From Methanosarcina horonobensis HB-1 = JCM 15518 (GTDB lineage: Archaea; Halobacteriota; Methanosarcinia; Methanosarcinales; Methanosarcinaceae), in assembly GCF_000970285.1 (NCBI RefSeq), contig NZ_CP009516.1, positions 248,001 to 312,000 of the forward strand: a stretch of 64,000 bases of DNA. Reading direction: 5' to 3'. Shown piece after piece: positions 1-9,646 of the stretch. The position numbers and the translations under genes were made by a program. Below the pieces are notes generated by a model. That model had not been told where the DNA came from, made no database searches, and saw nothing but the letters and a program-made list of their open reading frames with translations. Positions within the stretch are counted from its first letter, which is position 1; the number at the start of each line of letters is the position of its first letter.

Positions 1-1004
1 TGGTTTTCTTCACCTATGCTTATCGTACCGTTGCCTTCTCCTATAAGGGTCTGGATTTCAGTTGTTAGCTCATCTTTGTTGAACTTGGATTCGTAGTTTG
101 TTGAGTTGATATCGAACTCATTTATGATATCTATCCCGTTCACAAATATATCTGTCCCGGCTCTCGTTCCATTGGAACTGACATTTACTTCTGCACGATA
201 GGCGTCCTCACTTATTAGCAGGGCTCCGTATGTGTAGCTTCCCTGGGCCGGAGCTTTTTTCAGATCCAGACTGACATCAAGGTTCTCGTGCTCTTTAAGG
301 TTATTTGGAGCTTTTATTTTAAGTTCGTACTCCACAACTTCAAAACAGGTTGCTGAAAGAACCTTCCTCGACTCGGGGTTTTCATCGCCTTCAAGCATTA
401 TGAGTATTCCATAGCTTCCAGCCTGAAGAGGGTCAAGAGTCAGGGTGGAAGGGAGATCCCCGTTTTCGTCCAGGGTCACAGCAGTTACCAGGGTCGTAGA
501 ATTTGTACTGTTATCAAAGACTTCCTTCAGGTTCACGGCGTTTCCGTCCCTAATGTCCGTGAAAGCCTCACCAAGGGAACTCAGGTTAAGCCCCTGAACA
601 AGATAAACATTTACATTCTGCTGTCCGAAAGCTGCAGGGCCTTTGTAGTCTACCTTCACTTTGTCTTTTTCAGCGTAAAAAGGATGAGTAGTGTACGGGT
701 ATGCAAGAACTATTTCAGTACCATCCCCGTACTCCCCTGGTTTCAGTTCAAGGGCAGCTCCTTCACTATTCAGGCTGTCTGTCCCTTTGTATGTGAAATT
801 AAGAGGCTGTGGGAGCCGGATCTCATCTCCTCCACTGAGAAGGATCCAGCCTCCTTCCGTAAGGCTTTCATTATGGTCTGCAAAATAAATACTATCTCCG
901 TTTTTCTCGATAACTGCAACCCATGGATCATCTTCAGAAATTGCTGCTGATGCCGAACTGAGTAGAAAAATCAGAGTTAAAACCATCAGGGTTAACTTGA
1001 ACAT
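1..1004 (-). CDS. Exported surface protein, C-terminus beyond window edge
   Basis: The reading frame stays open from an ATG at 1004 to the left edge, so only the first 334 residues are seen. The N-terminus is a clear Sec signal peptide: a short basic start (MFK), a hydrophobic run and an SSASA-type cleavage site near residue 20, followed by AISEDDPWVAVI. The mature part is acidic, Asn/Thr-rich with several N-glycosylation sequons, and looks all-beta. It recalls the Methanosarcina-restricted secreted proteins annotated with a TIGR04279-type domain, but I cannot confirm that assignment. The next gene on the same strand (ends at 1254) also encodes an exported protein. The role is unknown; a cell-envelope or extracellular location is the only safe statement. 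Confidence 0.75.
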   Translation of the reverse strand, partial: MFKLTLMVLTLIFLLSSASAAISEDDPWVAVIEKNGDSIYFADHNESLTEGGWILLSGGDEIRLPQPLNFTYKGTDSLNSEGAALELKPGEYGDGTEIVLAYPYTTHPFYAEKDKVKVDYKGPAAFGQQNVNVYLVQGLNLSSLGEAFTDIRDGNAVNLKEVFDNSTNSTTLVTAVTLDENGDLPSTLTLDPLQAGSYGILIMLEGDENPESRKVLSATCFEVVEYELKIKAPNNLKEHENLDVSLDLKKAPAQGSYTYGALLISEDAYRAEVNVSSNGTRAGTDIFVNGIDIINEFDINSTNYESKFNKDELTTEIQTLIGEGNGTISIGEEN

Positions 1005-1253
1005 TCCACTATAAACTCCGTTATACATTCCTGTTCTTTTCTTCAATTATAGCACCCCTTAATGATGTTTTTCTTCTTAATTCCGGTTTTTTTCCTTTTT
1101 TAAGGAATTTAACCGTAAATATTATTCTAATCTAATGTCATTAGTGCTCATATATTTATTTAAACCGCTTGTTCGCCGTTAAAGACATCTGTAAAGGCTC
1201 TTCTAAACTTAAAGAGTTTAAAGGCTTTTTTTGCCTTGGAAACTTCCATAATT

Positions 1254-1946
1254 TTAATGCTTTTTAATCCTTGAATAAAGCAGGACCAATAACATTCCGG
1301 CCAGAATTCCTCCAATCCATATGCTCCAGGCTTTCCAATTTTTGGAAAAGTCCTTTTTTGATTCCTTTGTTTGATCTGATGAGAGTATTACATCTGAAGA
1401 CAGGTTTTCTGCCGGATGCAGGGTAACCTGCTTTGTAACGTCCTCGACCTTTATTTCAAAATTGCCTGCAGGTATGGATTTTGTGTTGTACTTATAGCTG
1501 AAATTTCCTGAGTCGACTTTTACCTGCTGAAGACCTGTGATCTTGAGTTTTACTTCAGGAGCACTTGACTTTCCATCGATCCTGATTCTGTAAGTCCCGG
1601 GGGGAACAGCAGACTGTGAAACTCTTGCAATTCCTCCTTCTGCTTTTGCAGTTCTGGATATCCACAGGATCATTTTTACCCTAACGTTCAGGTCGTCGGC
1701 TCCTTTTGCCTCTACACTAAAACGGTTATTGAACCCTGAGGGAATTTCCACGCCTTCAAGCAGATACTCGTATCTGCCGTCCGAGACCTGAACGTCTTTT
1801 TCAAAGGATACCAGCACTTTTGCTGTCTCTCCCGTGAAATTAGCTCCTTTTATCTCTATCACATTCCCAACCGCCGGGTTTTCAGGAACAAGTTCCCAAC
1901 TGCTGGCTGCGGCAGGAGGGAGGGCAGTCAGAGATATAAATAACAT
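1254..1946 (-). CDS. Surface protein with C-terminal membrane anchor; damaged signal-peptide start
   Basis: The protein has about 230 residues: a beta-rich ectodomain (an immunoglobulin-like fold is plausible) and one C-terminal transmembrane helix (WIGGILAGMLLVLLYS) followed by the basic tail RIKKH, typical of a surface protein held by its tail. The first ATG (1946) gives a signal peptide with no basic n-region and has no ribosome site upstream. Reading further upstream in frame gives KKRLKPLS, then TAG (1959-1961), then LCVF, which together would make a normal signal peptide, and a GGGGAG motif lies just before it. The start has therefore probably been altered, or translation begins in an unusual way. 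No function can be assigned from sequence. Confidence 0.6.
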   Translation of the reverse strand: MLFISLTALPPAAASSWELVPENPAVGNVIEIKGANFTGETAKVLVSFEKDVQVSDGRYEYLLEGVEIPSGFNNRFSVEAKGADDLNVRVKMILWISRTAKAEGGIARVSQSAVPPGTYRIRIDGKSSAPEVKLKITGLQQVKVDSGNFSYKYNTKSIPAGNFEIKVEDVTKQVTLHPAENLSSDVILSSDQTKESKKDFSKNWKAWSIWIGGILAGMLLVLLYSRIKKH

Positions 1947-2434
1947 AAATACACAAAGCTAAGACAGAGGTTTCAGCCTTTTTTTACTCCCCTGGTTCTG
2001 GAGAGAAGCGAAAACTAATTCCACGAAATCAATCCCTTTAGAAAGCAAGACCTTGAATCTCCTTTTTAACACCCAGAGTCTTTGATTTGAGTTATCACAC
2101 TATAAGGTAGTTTTAACAATAATATGTTCCAGGAAAGTCTATTTATATTTTATGTTGACTTTTTAAGGCTTTTTACTAATATATATATCTAAACGTTAAA
2201 AATGAATACATAGCTATCAGTTTAAAAATTGACATTGTTGACAATTAAATAGGACAGTTAGTAATAAAATCAATCAAAAGAGAGCGGAAATCGTATCCTA
2301 AATTAAAGGAACCTTCATCTTTTTAGAAAGCTAGTTAAAATTTAGATTTAGTTAAAAAACTTTTTTGTTTCTAAATTGTGAGGAAGGAATAGTCCGCTTT
2401 ATTTTGAGGCATTACCTGAGGGAGTTTGAGCTTT
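1947..2434. other. Intergenic region, AT-rich
   Basis: This 488-base gap holds the remnant signal-peptide codons of the surface protein (about 1950-1990) and then AT-rich sequence with several TATA-like stretches (for example near 2180). I see no RNA gene and no convincing ORF. Confidence 0.5.
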
Positions 2435-3943
2435 TTACGCTTTTCCCGGAGATTTGAATTCTTTTATTATCTTTTTTACCTGTCTATCTGTTTTCAATAT
2501 ATAAAGATAATAAACACAGATAATCAGTCCGGAGATTACAACAAGGAGAATCTGGTTTATTCCTGCGGTTTTGAGAGCTGTCAGCACTATTCCTGCAGGA
2601 ATGAAGAGGATAAGATTTGAAAATACTATTTTCAGGGCTTTTGAAGTCTTCACCCCTGAGTAATGCATCATTTTCAGGCATAGATATCCATACACCACAA
2701 TACCTGATATGGAAAAAAGGATAAGAGCTGTACGGGCGCTTCCAAGAATGCCGCCAATTGTAAGGGACAGGAAGCGGGTAGTCAGATTGAAAAAATTGTA
2801 ACTAAAACCGAAATGGTGTTCTTCTACTACAAGGTATATTGTGCTTAAAGGGGATGAAATAAACCATATGAAAGCCCAGAGGCTCAGGATTTGGGCATAA
2901 ACACCCGCTTCTGTCCAGGCACTCCCGAAAATCACAGTAAAGACATCACTTCCGACAATTGTCAGAATCAATATAGGGAACATGCCTATAATTACAAGCA
3001 TCCTGAAAACATTCTCAACAAGGGTGCTGAGGCTTCCCTCGGATACTGCCCGTGACGCCCTCTGGTAAAACACCTGTGAAATTGATCCTCCAATAAAACT
3101 CATAGGGAGCTGGAGCAAACGGAACCCGAGGGAATAAAAGCCAACCACTGCAGGAGCAAAAAACGCCGAAAGGAGAAAAGCCGGAAGCTGCCAGGAGATT
3201 GAGTTCATAAGGGCAGACCAGCTGTCTATGAGTGGGAGGTTGCGGTGCCTTACAGCTCCTTCATACATCTTTCTCCAGCTCAAGCTCTTTTTTATCAAGC
3301 TTCTATCATCTCTCCAGATCTGACCTCCAAGCACTAATGTTGCCACCGACTGGCCTGCAAGACTGCCGCCGATTAAACCAGCTGAAGTTGGAGGGCGTTC
3401 TGAAATCCCGAGGAGAATTTGTGTTGCAGTTGTAGAAACCGAACTGGAAACCCTTGAAAAGGAGAGCCTCTTGAAGAGCTTTGTTCTTGAATTCCACTGG
3501 TTGAGCGCGAGAAAAATCCCATTTACGAATACGAACGGAGACACAAGCCAGAGATAGTTCTCTATCTGCGGAGCATTTAGAAGGTCAACTATCTGGGCTT
3601 TGAAGTACCAGACAACTGGCGCAGTAAATCCGGTTATAGCCAGGACTGCGAGGACACTGAGACCCAAAAGATTTACTGCATCTTCATTTGATTCGGGCAG
3701 CATTATAGAATACTCATACCTCAGGCATGAAATAATGCTTATTATGCTGGTGATAGAGATATATAGAGCCCATACTCCAAAATCCTCAGGTCCGTAAAGG
3801 CGGGTCAGAACAGGGGCTGCCAGAATCGTAAGGATTTGAGCAAAGGTCGTTCCACCTGCAAGTGTCAGTACATCCGATACAAAACTTGCCTTTTTTTCTT
3901 TTTTGGATGGCTTTTTTGTTGCTTTTTGTTTATTTCTATCCAT
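2435..3943 (-). CDS. Wzx-like polysaccharide flippase
   Basis: A 502-residue polytopic membrane protein of the polysaccharide transporter/oligosaccharide flippase family. It should flip lipid-linked repeat units across the cytoplasmic membrane. After a basic cytoplasmic N-terminus (KKPSKKEKK) come about 12-14 hydrophobic helices. The first shows the family pattern LTRLYGPEDFGVWAL, followed by YEYSIMLPESNEDA. A TTG lies in frame at 3964, but the ATG at 3943 has an AAGG ribosome site at normal distance and is preferred. The flippase at 38056 is a clear paralogue (TRIYNPDDFGIFQL, IMLPKTEEDAANV) and sits in the same gene order. It points the same way as the deacetylase pseudogene and sugar genes upstream, but 549 bases separate them. 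Confidence 0.88.
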   Translation of the reverse strand: MDRNKQKATKKPSKKEKKASFVSDVLTLAGGTTFAQILTILAAPVLTRLYGPEDFGVWALYISITSIISIISCLRYEYSIMLPESNEDAVNLLGLSVLAVLAITGFTAPVVWYFKAQIVDLLNAPQIENYLWLVSPFVFVNGIFLALNQWNSRTKLFKRLSFSRVSSSVSTTATQILLGISERPPTSAGLIGGSLAGQSVATLVLGGQIWRDDRSLIKKSLSWRKMYEGAVRHRNLPLIDSWSALMNSISWQLPAFLLSAFFAPAVVGFYSLGFRLLQLPMSFIGGSISQVFYQRASRAVSEGSLSTLVENVFRMLVIIGMFPILILTIVGSDVFTVIFGSAWTEAGVYAQILSLWAFIWFISSPLSTIYLVVEEHHFGFSYNFFNLTTRFLSLTIGGILGSARTALILFSISGIVVYGYLCLKMMHYSGVKTSKALKIVFSNLILFIPAGIVLTALKTAGINQILLVVISGLIICVYYLYILKTDRQVKKIIKEFKSPGKA

Positions 3944-4492
3944 AGTAGCCAGTACCCTTAGCAAAGGAACTCGTTTTTCAGGCCAGACAGTTAGAAGTTT
4001 TTTAATTTCTGCAATAATTGTTTCAATTACATGATTAAATTTCTCTTTTTAAGAATCTTAATTTTTAATAGCTTCAGCACACTGACCTTCTGCTTACTTT
4101 TTACCCCATACCTTTTTCTCCCTTTTCAATTCCTATACACAAATTATCCTTTATAAACTCATCCGATTCGGCGGTATTTTTCTCCCATTAGTGATAATAC
4201 GTACCAGAAAAACATATAAGACACAGTACCTTTACAGACAGAACTCTGATTTTCTTTCCTCTTTCAAGAGACTTACAGTTCCCACTCTTACCGGATAAAA
4301 GAATTATTTAATTTTTAACAGAAAGTCACTGTTAACATTTTAACAGCTTAAACCCTTCAGACCAACATCAATCCGGTTAACCCGTCTGAGGCAGCTGCAC
4401 ATCTGATAAAAAAGAGTTCTCTTCAAGCTGCCGATTGATGTGTTTATTTTTTATAATGAAACCACATTTAGTCTTTTTACTGATCCTTGTTT
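3944..4492. other. Intergenic region
   Basis: This 549-base gap lies between the deacetylase pseudogene and the flippase. It probably holds the flippase promoter (AT-rich blocks around 4040-4200). Nothing else is recognised. Confidence 0.4.
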
Positions 4493-5267
4493 TCAGATTC
4501 CCGGTTCAATCTTACTGGTCCACCAGTTGTAGATTTCCTCTCCGCTGGTAATCCAGGCATTTTTACCGGCACAGTACTCAAGGACTTTTTCGTAATACTT
4601 AAGATTCTCTCCTTCAATGCACGTGTTATTATGCCAGAGGATAGTAATCACACCGTTATATTTCTCAACCGTATTGATAAGATGTTTCGTACATTCCCAG
4701 GCTTTCTTAACGCTAAGGCGCATGTAATCCCTCAAAAGTGAACGGTCCATGATTACCAGTGGAATTTCCATGATATCGATCTGGTACCCTTCGTTTAAAT
4801 TGAAAGGCCTGAATGGATGGCACATTCCGTTTCTAAAACCGGCACAGTCCGAATATCCGAGTGTGGTATCGTATTTGAAGCCTGCTTTACTTAATAATTC
4901 CCAGGTATCCGGTACTCTGAACCTTAAATAGTGATTTCTATACCCAATAACCTTTCTCCCTAAAACTTCCTCAAGACGCCTTTTTTTTTCTTTGATATCC
5001 TCAAGGCTGTTGTAAGACTCATGTCCGCCGTGCAGGCCTACTTCCCATCTCGTGTGTGAGGCAGACTGCAAATTTTTTTTCGTCCGGATATTGTGGCTTC
5101 AGCCCGTTTTCTACCAGAAATTTCGAAACTCTTGGCTCAAAAATGCTTCTATGATTGCTTAGATAGTAAGGAAACCTCTCATAACCATCGCGAAAGGTTA
5201 CGCTGTACTCCTCTTTCCTGGTAAAGAGATCCCAGAGCTCCTCGTTTTCTTTTAGTTTTTCAAACAT
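4493..5267 (-). pseudogene. Polysaccharide deacetylase-like gene with internal deletion and frameshift
   Basis: Two fragments in different frames match the front and back of the intact genes at 33613-34659 and 41769-42812. The first (ATG at 5267, GAGGAAC ribosome site) gives about 70 residues ending in FAVCLTHE. The second resumes at RWEVGLHGGHESYNSL and runs to the end of the family (NWWTSKIEPGI). Aligned with the 347-residue paralogue, residues of about 74-164 are missing. That removes the second metal/catalytic Asp of the THDxD motif and much of the NodB barrel, and the frame changes at the junction near 5050. No active enzyme is expected. The flanks are well conserved, so the loss looks recent. 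It lies 63 bases after the nucleotide-sugar dehydrogenase, as the last member of that operon. Confidence 0.88.
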
Positions 5268-5330
5268 GTTCCTCGCCTTTTTTCCCAGAATATAAAAGAT
5301 AGATCAATTTTAAAAAGGGGATTTCCCCCC

Positions 5331-6758
5331 TCACTTTATCTCATGTGAATTCTTGTCTCCCCTCCCAATTCCCTTATAAACGAACCCTTTTCCAGTAAAT
5401 TCATCCGGCTCAATAACATTTCTCCCGTCAACAATGACCGGATTTGCTTTTCCGGTTATTCTCTTTATCCAATCAGCTTTCAGGCCAGAGTATGCACTGT
5501 GCCCTGCAAGCACTACTACAGCGTCCGCGCCCTTTACAACCTCTTCCAGATTATCCGAAATCTCGACTCCAGGATAATTGACAACGTACGGGTCGTGCAC
5601 CATAACGCTGGCCCCGGCTTTCAGGCAGAGATCCCTGTAAGGTTCCGAGGGAGTGTTTCTGGCATCATCCGAGTCTTTGATAAATGCCCAGCCGAGCATT
5701 GCAACCTTTGAGCCTTCCATCTTCTTTCCAAGCCTATCAAGTGCAGCAGCAGTCAGGTTGTACATATGCACAGGCATGAAATCATTGACTTTCCTTGCAA
5801 GCACGTAAATTGAGTCCGAGCCTTCGGGATAGTCAAGCTCTCCCTTTCCAATCTTAACTCCCCTTTCCAGGTGGTATGTATCCTTGGTCAGGCAGTGGCC
5901 TCCAACCCCTGCTCCTGGCCAGAGGACAGCTCTTGTGATACCCTCACCTTTTAAGCTGTCAACTCCTGTCCTGACATCATAGACATTTATGCCCATAGCT
6001 TCACAGTAAAGGGCAAGCTGGTTGATTGCTGCGATCTGAAGATCGCGGAAAGTATTTTCTGCTGTTTTTGTAACCTCGGCTGCAGTTGCACTCATCGGGA
6101 TAACCTTTCCGACCGTAAGCACCGGGGAGTACAGCTCAACCGCCCTCTTTGTGCTTGCTTCATTGATTCCTCCCACGATCCTGTCATGTTCTCTGATATT
6201 CTTCAGAAGCCTGCCCACCATCACCCTTTCAGGTGCGTGTGCAAGGGCAAAATCTTCACCGGCTTTTAACCCGGACTCTTCTTCAAGGATCTGTTTTGCC
6301 ATTCCTTCGGTTGTCCCTGGAGTGATTGTGGATTCAAGGACTACAAGCATACCGGGTCTCAGATATTTTCCTGCATTCCTGATCCCTTCTATAAGAGCGC
6401 TGAAATCGGGTTCCAGATCTTTGGGATTTGCAAAAGGAGTTTGAATTGCGAGTGTAACTGCATCAAGTTCGGAGATCCTTGAGAAATCAGGTGTGCACTC
6501 AAACTTGCCGGCTTTTACAACCTTTCCAATCAGTTCTTCAAGGCCCGGCTCCTCTCCTTTGAGCGGGCTTTCTCCCCTGTTGAGCATGTCAATCTTGTAG
6601 CCTGAGCTTTTTGAGTTGCGCTGGAAGCCAAGGACTTTGTCAAAACAGGGAGCATCTGCAAAAAGGACAGCTGCAGGGATTCCCACATATCCCATGCCAA
6701 GCACACCCATTTTTTTTATAGGACCGCGTTCCTTCAGAAGTTTTTCTAATTTATTCAT
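5331..6758 (-). CDS. UDP-N-acetylhexosamine 6-dehydrogenase (WbpA/WecC type)
   Basis: A 475-residue NAD-dependent nucleotide-sugar dehydrogenase that should oxidise C6 of a UDP-HexNAc to the uronic acid in two steps. The three family domains are visible: an N-terminal Rossmann fold (VLGMGYVGIP), the central domain (AEVTKTAENTFRD) with the catalytic cysteine in GVGGHCLTKDTYHL, and the C-terminal domain (GWAFIKDSDDARNTPSEP). It differs from the UDP-glucose dehydrogenase at 30097 in length and motif detail and is closer to the UDP-GlcNAc/ManNAc branch. A GTG lies at 6767, but the ATG at 6758 follows a GGAAGTGAT ribosome site and is chosen. Context: last functional gene of a four-gene set with oxidoreductase, aminotransferase and acyltransferase, as in the WbpA-B-E-D pathway. 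Confidence 0.88.
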   Translation of the reverse strand: MNKLEKLLKERGPIKKMGVLGMGYVGIPAAVLFADAPCFDKVLGFQRNSKSSGYKIDMLNRGESPLKGEEPGLEELIGKVVKAGKFECTPDFSRISELDAVTLAIQTPFANPKDLEPDFSALIEGIRNAGKYLRPGMLVVLESTITPGTTEGMAKQILEEESGLKAGEDFALAHAPERVMVGRLLKNIREHDRIVGGINEASTKRAVELYSPVLTVGKVIPMSATAAEVTKTAENTFRDLQIAAINQLALYCEAMGINVYDVRTGVDSLKGEGITRAVLWPGAGVGGHCLTKDTYHLERGVKIGKGELDYPEGSDSIYVLARKVNDFMPVHMYNLTAAALDRLGKKMEGSKVAMLGWAFIKDSDDARNTPSEPYRDLCLKAGASVMVHDPYVVNYPGVEISDNLEEVVKGADAVVVLAGHSAYSGLKADWIKRITGKANPVIVDGRNVIEPDEFTGKGFVYKGIGRGDKNSHEIK

Positions 6759-6850
6759 GCTAATCACTTCCCATTGTTGTTTTTAAAACATTCTCTCGTT
6801 TTCCCTGAGGTTTTCGGATTTCTATTTTCTTCACCATTTCTTCATGCGCT

Positions 6851-7789
6851 TTACTGTCCTACTTCAATCAGTCTTTCTTCTTCGTAAGATCTGATTGCTG
6901 ACATTGCTACTTCAAGGGCATGTTTCCCATCTTCGCCACAGGGGCTCGGTTCTCTGCCTGTCCTGACACAGTCTATGAAATAAACAAGTTCGTTTTTCAG
7001 GGGTTCGCTTGGCTCGACTTTGGCTTTTCTTATCCAGCCATTATCATGCAGCTCAACTGTCTGGTCAATATAGTCCAGATAGGCTACACCCTTGACACCT
7101 ATTGCTGTCAACTGCCTTACCTTATGAGGGGTTAGCCAGTTTGTTTCTACAACACCTGCAAAATTGTGATCCATACGCAGGATAATTGAGGCATGGTCCT
7201 CAAAAGAATGAATATCTGCACCTGCAATGGCATAAACACCCCTTATCTTCTTGCCATAAAGGTATGAGATGACGTCTATATCATGAACACCTATATCCAG
7301 AATTACGCCGACATCCCTTATCCTCGGATTATAGGGACCTACTCTTCTGGTAGAAATAGAAACTATTTTCCCCAGAGTACCTGAATCTATGATCTCTTTG
7401 AGCCTTATGACTGCAGGATTGAAACGTTCTATATGCCCTACCATGAGAACCTTTCCTGCTTTCTTTGCCGCTTCGATCATCAGCTCTGCGTTTTCAACCG
7501 TGTCGGCAATTGGTTTTTCAACAAGGATATGAAGGCCTGCTTCCAGGGCATCAAGAACTACCTGTTTATGCAGCTTTGTGGGCACAACAATGCTTACTGC
7601 ATCAAGACCTTCTGCAAACATCTCTTTATAATCTGTAAAGGCTTTCGTTTTAAACTGGATAGCCATGGATTCAACTCTATTTTTGTCTACATCCGATATC
7701 CCGGCAAGTTCCACGCCTTCCATCTCGCTGTAGATTCGGACATGATTCTGACCCATGGCGCCAGTGCCTATTACTCCTACTCTGATCAA
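6851..7789 (-). CDS. Gfo/Idh/MocA oxidoreductase (WbpB-like, UDP-sugar 3-dehydrogenase)
   Basis: A 312-residue NAD(P)-dependent oxidoreductase. The N-terminal Rossmann motif is GVIGTGAMGQNH, the EKP motif is HILVEKPIADTVENA, and the helix with the usual catalytic region reads DVGVILDIGVHDID. In the WbpB pathway the enzyme oxidises C3 of the UDP-uronic acid so the neighbouring aminotransferase can act. The long ORF begins at 7837, but a TTG at 7789 follows GGAAGTG by seven bases and aligns with the start of the paralogue at 42941-43876 (MINVGVVGTGYMG), so TTG is used. The gene starts 44 bases after the aminotransferase. The exact substrate is inferred from context. Confidence 0.87.
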   Translation of the reverse strand: MIRVGVIGTGAMGQNHVRIYSEMEGVELAGISDVDKNRVESMAIQFKTKAFTDYKEMFAEGLDAVSIVVPTKLHKQVVLDALEAGLHILVEKPIADTVENAELMIEAAKKAGKVLMVGHIERFNPAVIRLKEIIDSGTLGKIVSISTRRVGPYNPRIRDVGVILDIGVHDIDVISYLYGKKIRGVYAIAGADIHSFEDHASIILRMDHNFAGVVETNWLTPHKVRQLTAIGVKGVAYLDYIDQTVELHDNGWIRKAKVEPSEPLKNELVYFIDCVRTGREPSPCGEDGKHALEVAMSAIRSYEEERLIEVGQ

Positions 7790-7833
7790 GGTTACACTTC
7801 CTTTCAAAAATGCAGCTGCAGCCTGGAAATTGT

Positions 7834-8916
7834 TCAAGCTTTTGCACAGAACTCTTTTACTTCTCTGATTATTTTTTGCACGTCGTCTTCGGATAAAGCC
7901 GGATGTACGGGAAGGGAGAGAACTTCCTCTGCTGCTTTTTCCGAAACCGGCAGGGAATCCCTGTACCCCAGCTCTTTATAGTAGGGTTGCTTATGGATGG
8001 GTACAGGATAATGTACTCCGGTACCTATTCCTTTTTCCTTCAGGAAATCTGCCAGCTCATCTCTTTTTTCAGCTCTGATTGTATACTGGTGGAAAACATG
8101 AGTGCGGCCGGGTTTTGTTATTACAGGTACGATCCCTGAAATGCCTTTGAGTCCGGCTGAAAGCATGGCTGCGTTTTTCTGCCTGGCGGCTGTAAACCCA
8201 TCCAGTTTTTCGAGCTGGACAAGCCCGATTGCTGCTGCAATATCAGTCATGCGCAGATTAAAGCCAAGCATTTCGTGCAGGTAGCGAATTTTTGAGCCGT
8301 GAGCCCTGATCATTTTTGCTTTTTCTGCGATTTCCCTGTCACTGGTTGTGATCATCCCGCCTTCACTCGTTGTCATGTTTTTGGTCGGATAGAAGCTGAA
8401 TCCTCCTGTGCCAAAACTGCCAACTTTTTTCCCGAGGTATTCTGCTCCATGGGACTGACAGGCATCTTCGATCACGACAAGTTTGCGGTCTTCAGCTATT
8501 TCCATTATAGCTTTCATATCTGCAGACTGCCCGTAAAGGTGAACAGGCATAATGGCTTTTGTTTTTGAAGTAATCTTTTCCTGGATTCTATCGGGATCTA
8601 TATTGTATGTATCCGATTCAATGTCTACAAAAACAGGTTTTGCCCCGGTGTAAAGGATGCTGTTCGCAGTGGCAATAAATGTGAAAGGGCTTGTAATTAC
8701 TTCGTCCCCTTTTCCAATGCCGTGGGCAAGAAGTGCAATATGCAGGGCTGCGGTGCCGGAGTTCACCGCAACTGAATATTCGCAGCCCGTGTACCCGGAA
8801 AATGCAAGCTCAAATTCTTCTACTTTTGGTCCCTGTGCAATCATGCCTGAGCTCAGGACCTTCGTTACTGCATCAATCTCTTCCTTGCCCAGCAGGGGCT
8901 TGGCGATTGGGATCAT
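7834..8916 (-). CDS. DegT/DnrJ/EryC1/StrS sugar aminotransferase (WbpE-like)
   Basis: A 360-residue PLP-dependent sugar aminotransferase of full family length. The glycine and substrate loops ([30 protein letters not shown]), the Asp that holds the PLP ring ([13 protein letters not shown]) and the PLP-binding lysine in [15 protein letters not shown] are all present. It should transfer an amino group (usually from glutamate) to the 3-keto UDP-sugar made by the adjacent WbpB-like enzyme. The ATG at 8916 is preceded by a GAGGT ribosome site. It sits in the operon 61 bases after the acyltransferase and 44 bases before the oxidoreductase start. Confidence 0.9.
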   Translation of the reverse strand: MIPIAKPLLGKEEIDAVTKVLSSGMIAQGPKVEEFELAFSGYTGCEYSVAVNSGTAALHIALLAHGIGKGDEVITSPFTFIATANSILYTGAKPVFVDIESDTYNIDPDRIQEKITSKTKAIMPVHLYGQSADMKAIMEIAEDRKLVVIEDACQSHGAEYLGKKVGSFGTGGFSFYPTKNMTTSEGGMITTSDREIAEKAKMIRAHGSKIRYLHEMLGFNLRMTDIAAAIGLVQLEKLDGFTAARQKNAAMLSAGLKGISGIVPVITKPGRTHVFHQYTIRAEKRDELADFLKEKGIGTGVHYPVPIHKQPYYKELGYRDSLPVSEKAAEEVLSLPVHPALSEDDVQKIIREVKEFCAKA

Positions 8917-8977
8917 TTTCGGACCTCATATTAATCTTAATAATTCTTTATAACTTCGATTTTGTTTTCCGATAGGC

Positions 8978-9646
8978 TTATATTTGGTTCAACTCTTTAA
9001 GATCTTCAGGTAGTTCCTGTATTCTGGCAGGCACACCGAGTGCCAGTTTCCATGGGGGCACGTCTTTTGTCACAAGAGCTCCTCCGGCAACCATTGCTCC
9101 TTCTCCGATTTCCACTCCAGGAAGCAGAGTTGCGTTAGCGCCAATAGATGCTCCTTTCCTCAAAACAGGCCCTTTAAGTTCGTACTTTTTACGTATGGGA
9201 TATTTATCATTAGCAAGAACAGCACATGGCCCAATAAATACATTGTCTTCGATAACTACATTTGTTGGAATATAGACATTCCCCTGGATACTGACATTAT
9301 TTCCTATTTTCACGTTTCCGTCTATGATAACGTTCGTTCCGATAAGTACATTGTCCCCGATTTGCGTATTTTCCCTTATCATTACGTTATGTCCGGTTTT
9401 GAAGTTTTTTCCGGTTTTTACGCTGGAGAAAATTGTAGAACCTGCTCTTATGATAGAGTTTGGACCTATATTGCAGCCCGGAAAATCGAAGTCCTCTATT
9501 TCCATATCCTTTTTGAGAATCTCCGTGAGGACTTTGTGCTCTGGATACCCCAGTATTACATTCTCCAGAACTACCGTATCTTTTCCGACTATAGAATTAC
9601 CGTAAATCTTGGAAGAACCATGGATTTTGAATTGTTTTGAATTCAT
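8978..9646 (-). CDS. Left-handed beta-helix acyltransferase (WbpD-like N-acetyltransferase)
   Basis: A 222-residue hexapeptide-repeat transferase. Repeated [IV]G.N..I-type hexads run through residues of about 15-200 (IGDNVLIGTNVIIDGNVKI, IGNNVSIQGNVYI), with the C-terminal VTKDVPPWKLALGVPAR typical of sugar O/N-acetyltransferases. As first gene of the four-gene set it should acetylate the new 3-amino group with acetyl-CoA, giving a 2,3-diacetamido uronic acid. AAAGGG lies just before the ATG at 9646. A TATATATA block lies very close upstream (about 9658-9667), too near the start for the ribosome site to be in a transcript made from it, so the true promoter may lie further out. Confidence 0.85.
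   Translation of the reverse strand: MNSKQFKIHGSSKIYGNSIVGKDTVVLENVILGYPEHKVLTEILKKDMEIEDFDFPGCNIGPNSIIRAGSTIFSSVKTGKNFKTGHNVMIRENTQIGDNVLIGTNVIIDGNVKIGNNVSIQGNVYIPTNVVIEDNVFIGPCAVLANDKYPIRKKYELKGPVLRKGASIGANATLLPGVEIGEGAMVAGGALVTKDVPPWKLALGVPARIQELPEDLKELNQI

Noticed and set aside
1959-1961. TAG as a pyrrolysine codon
   Set aside because: No standard in-frame start codon lies upstream, and pyrrolysine in a signal peptide would be unprecedented to my knowledge.
2426-2620. Plus-strand frame opposite the flippase end
   Set aside because: Antisense shadow of a well-supported gene.
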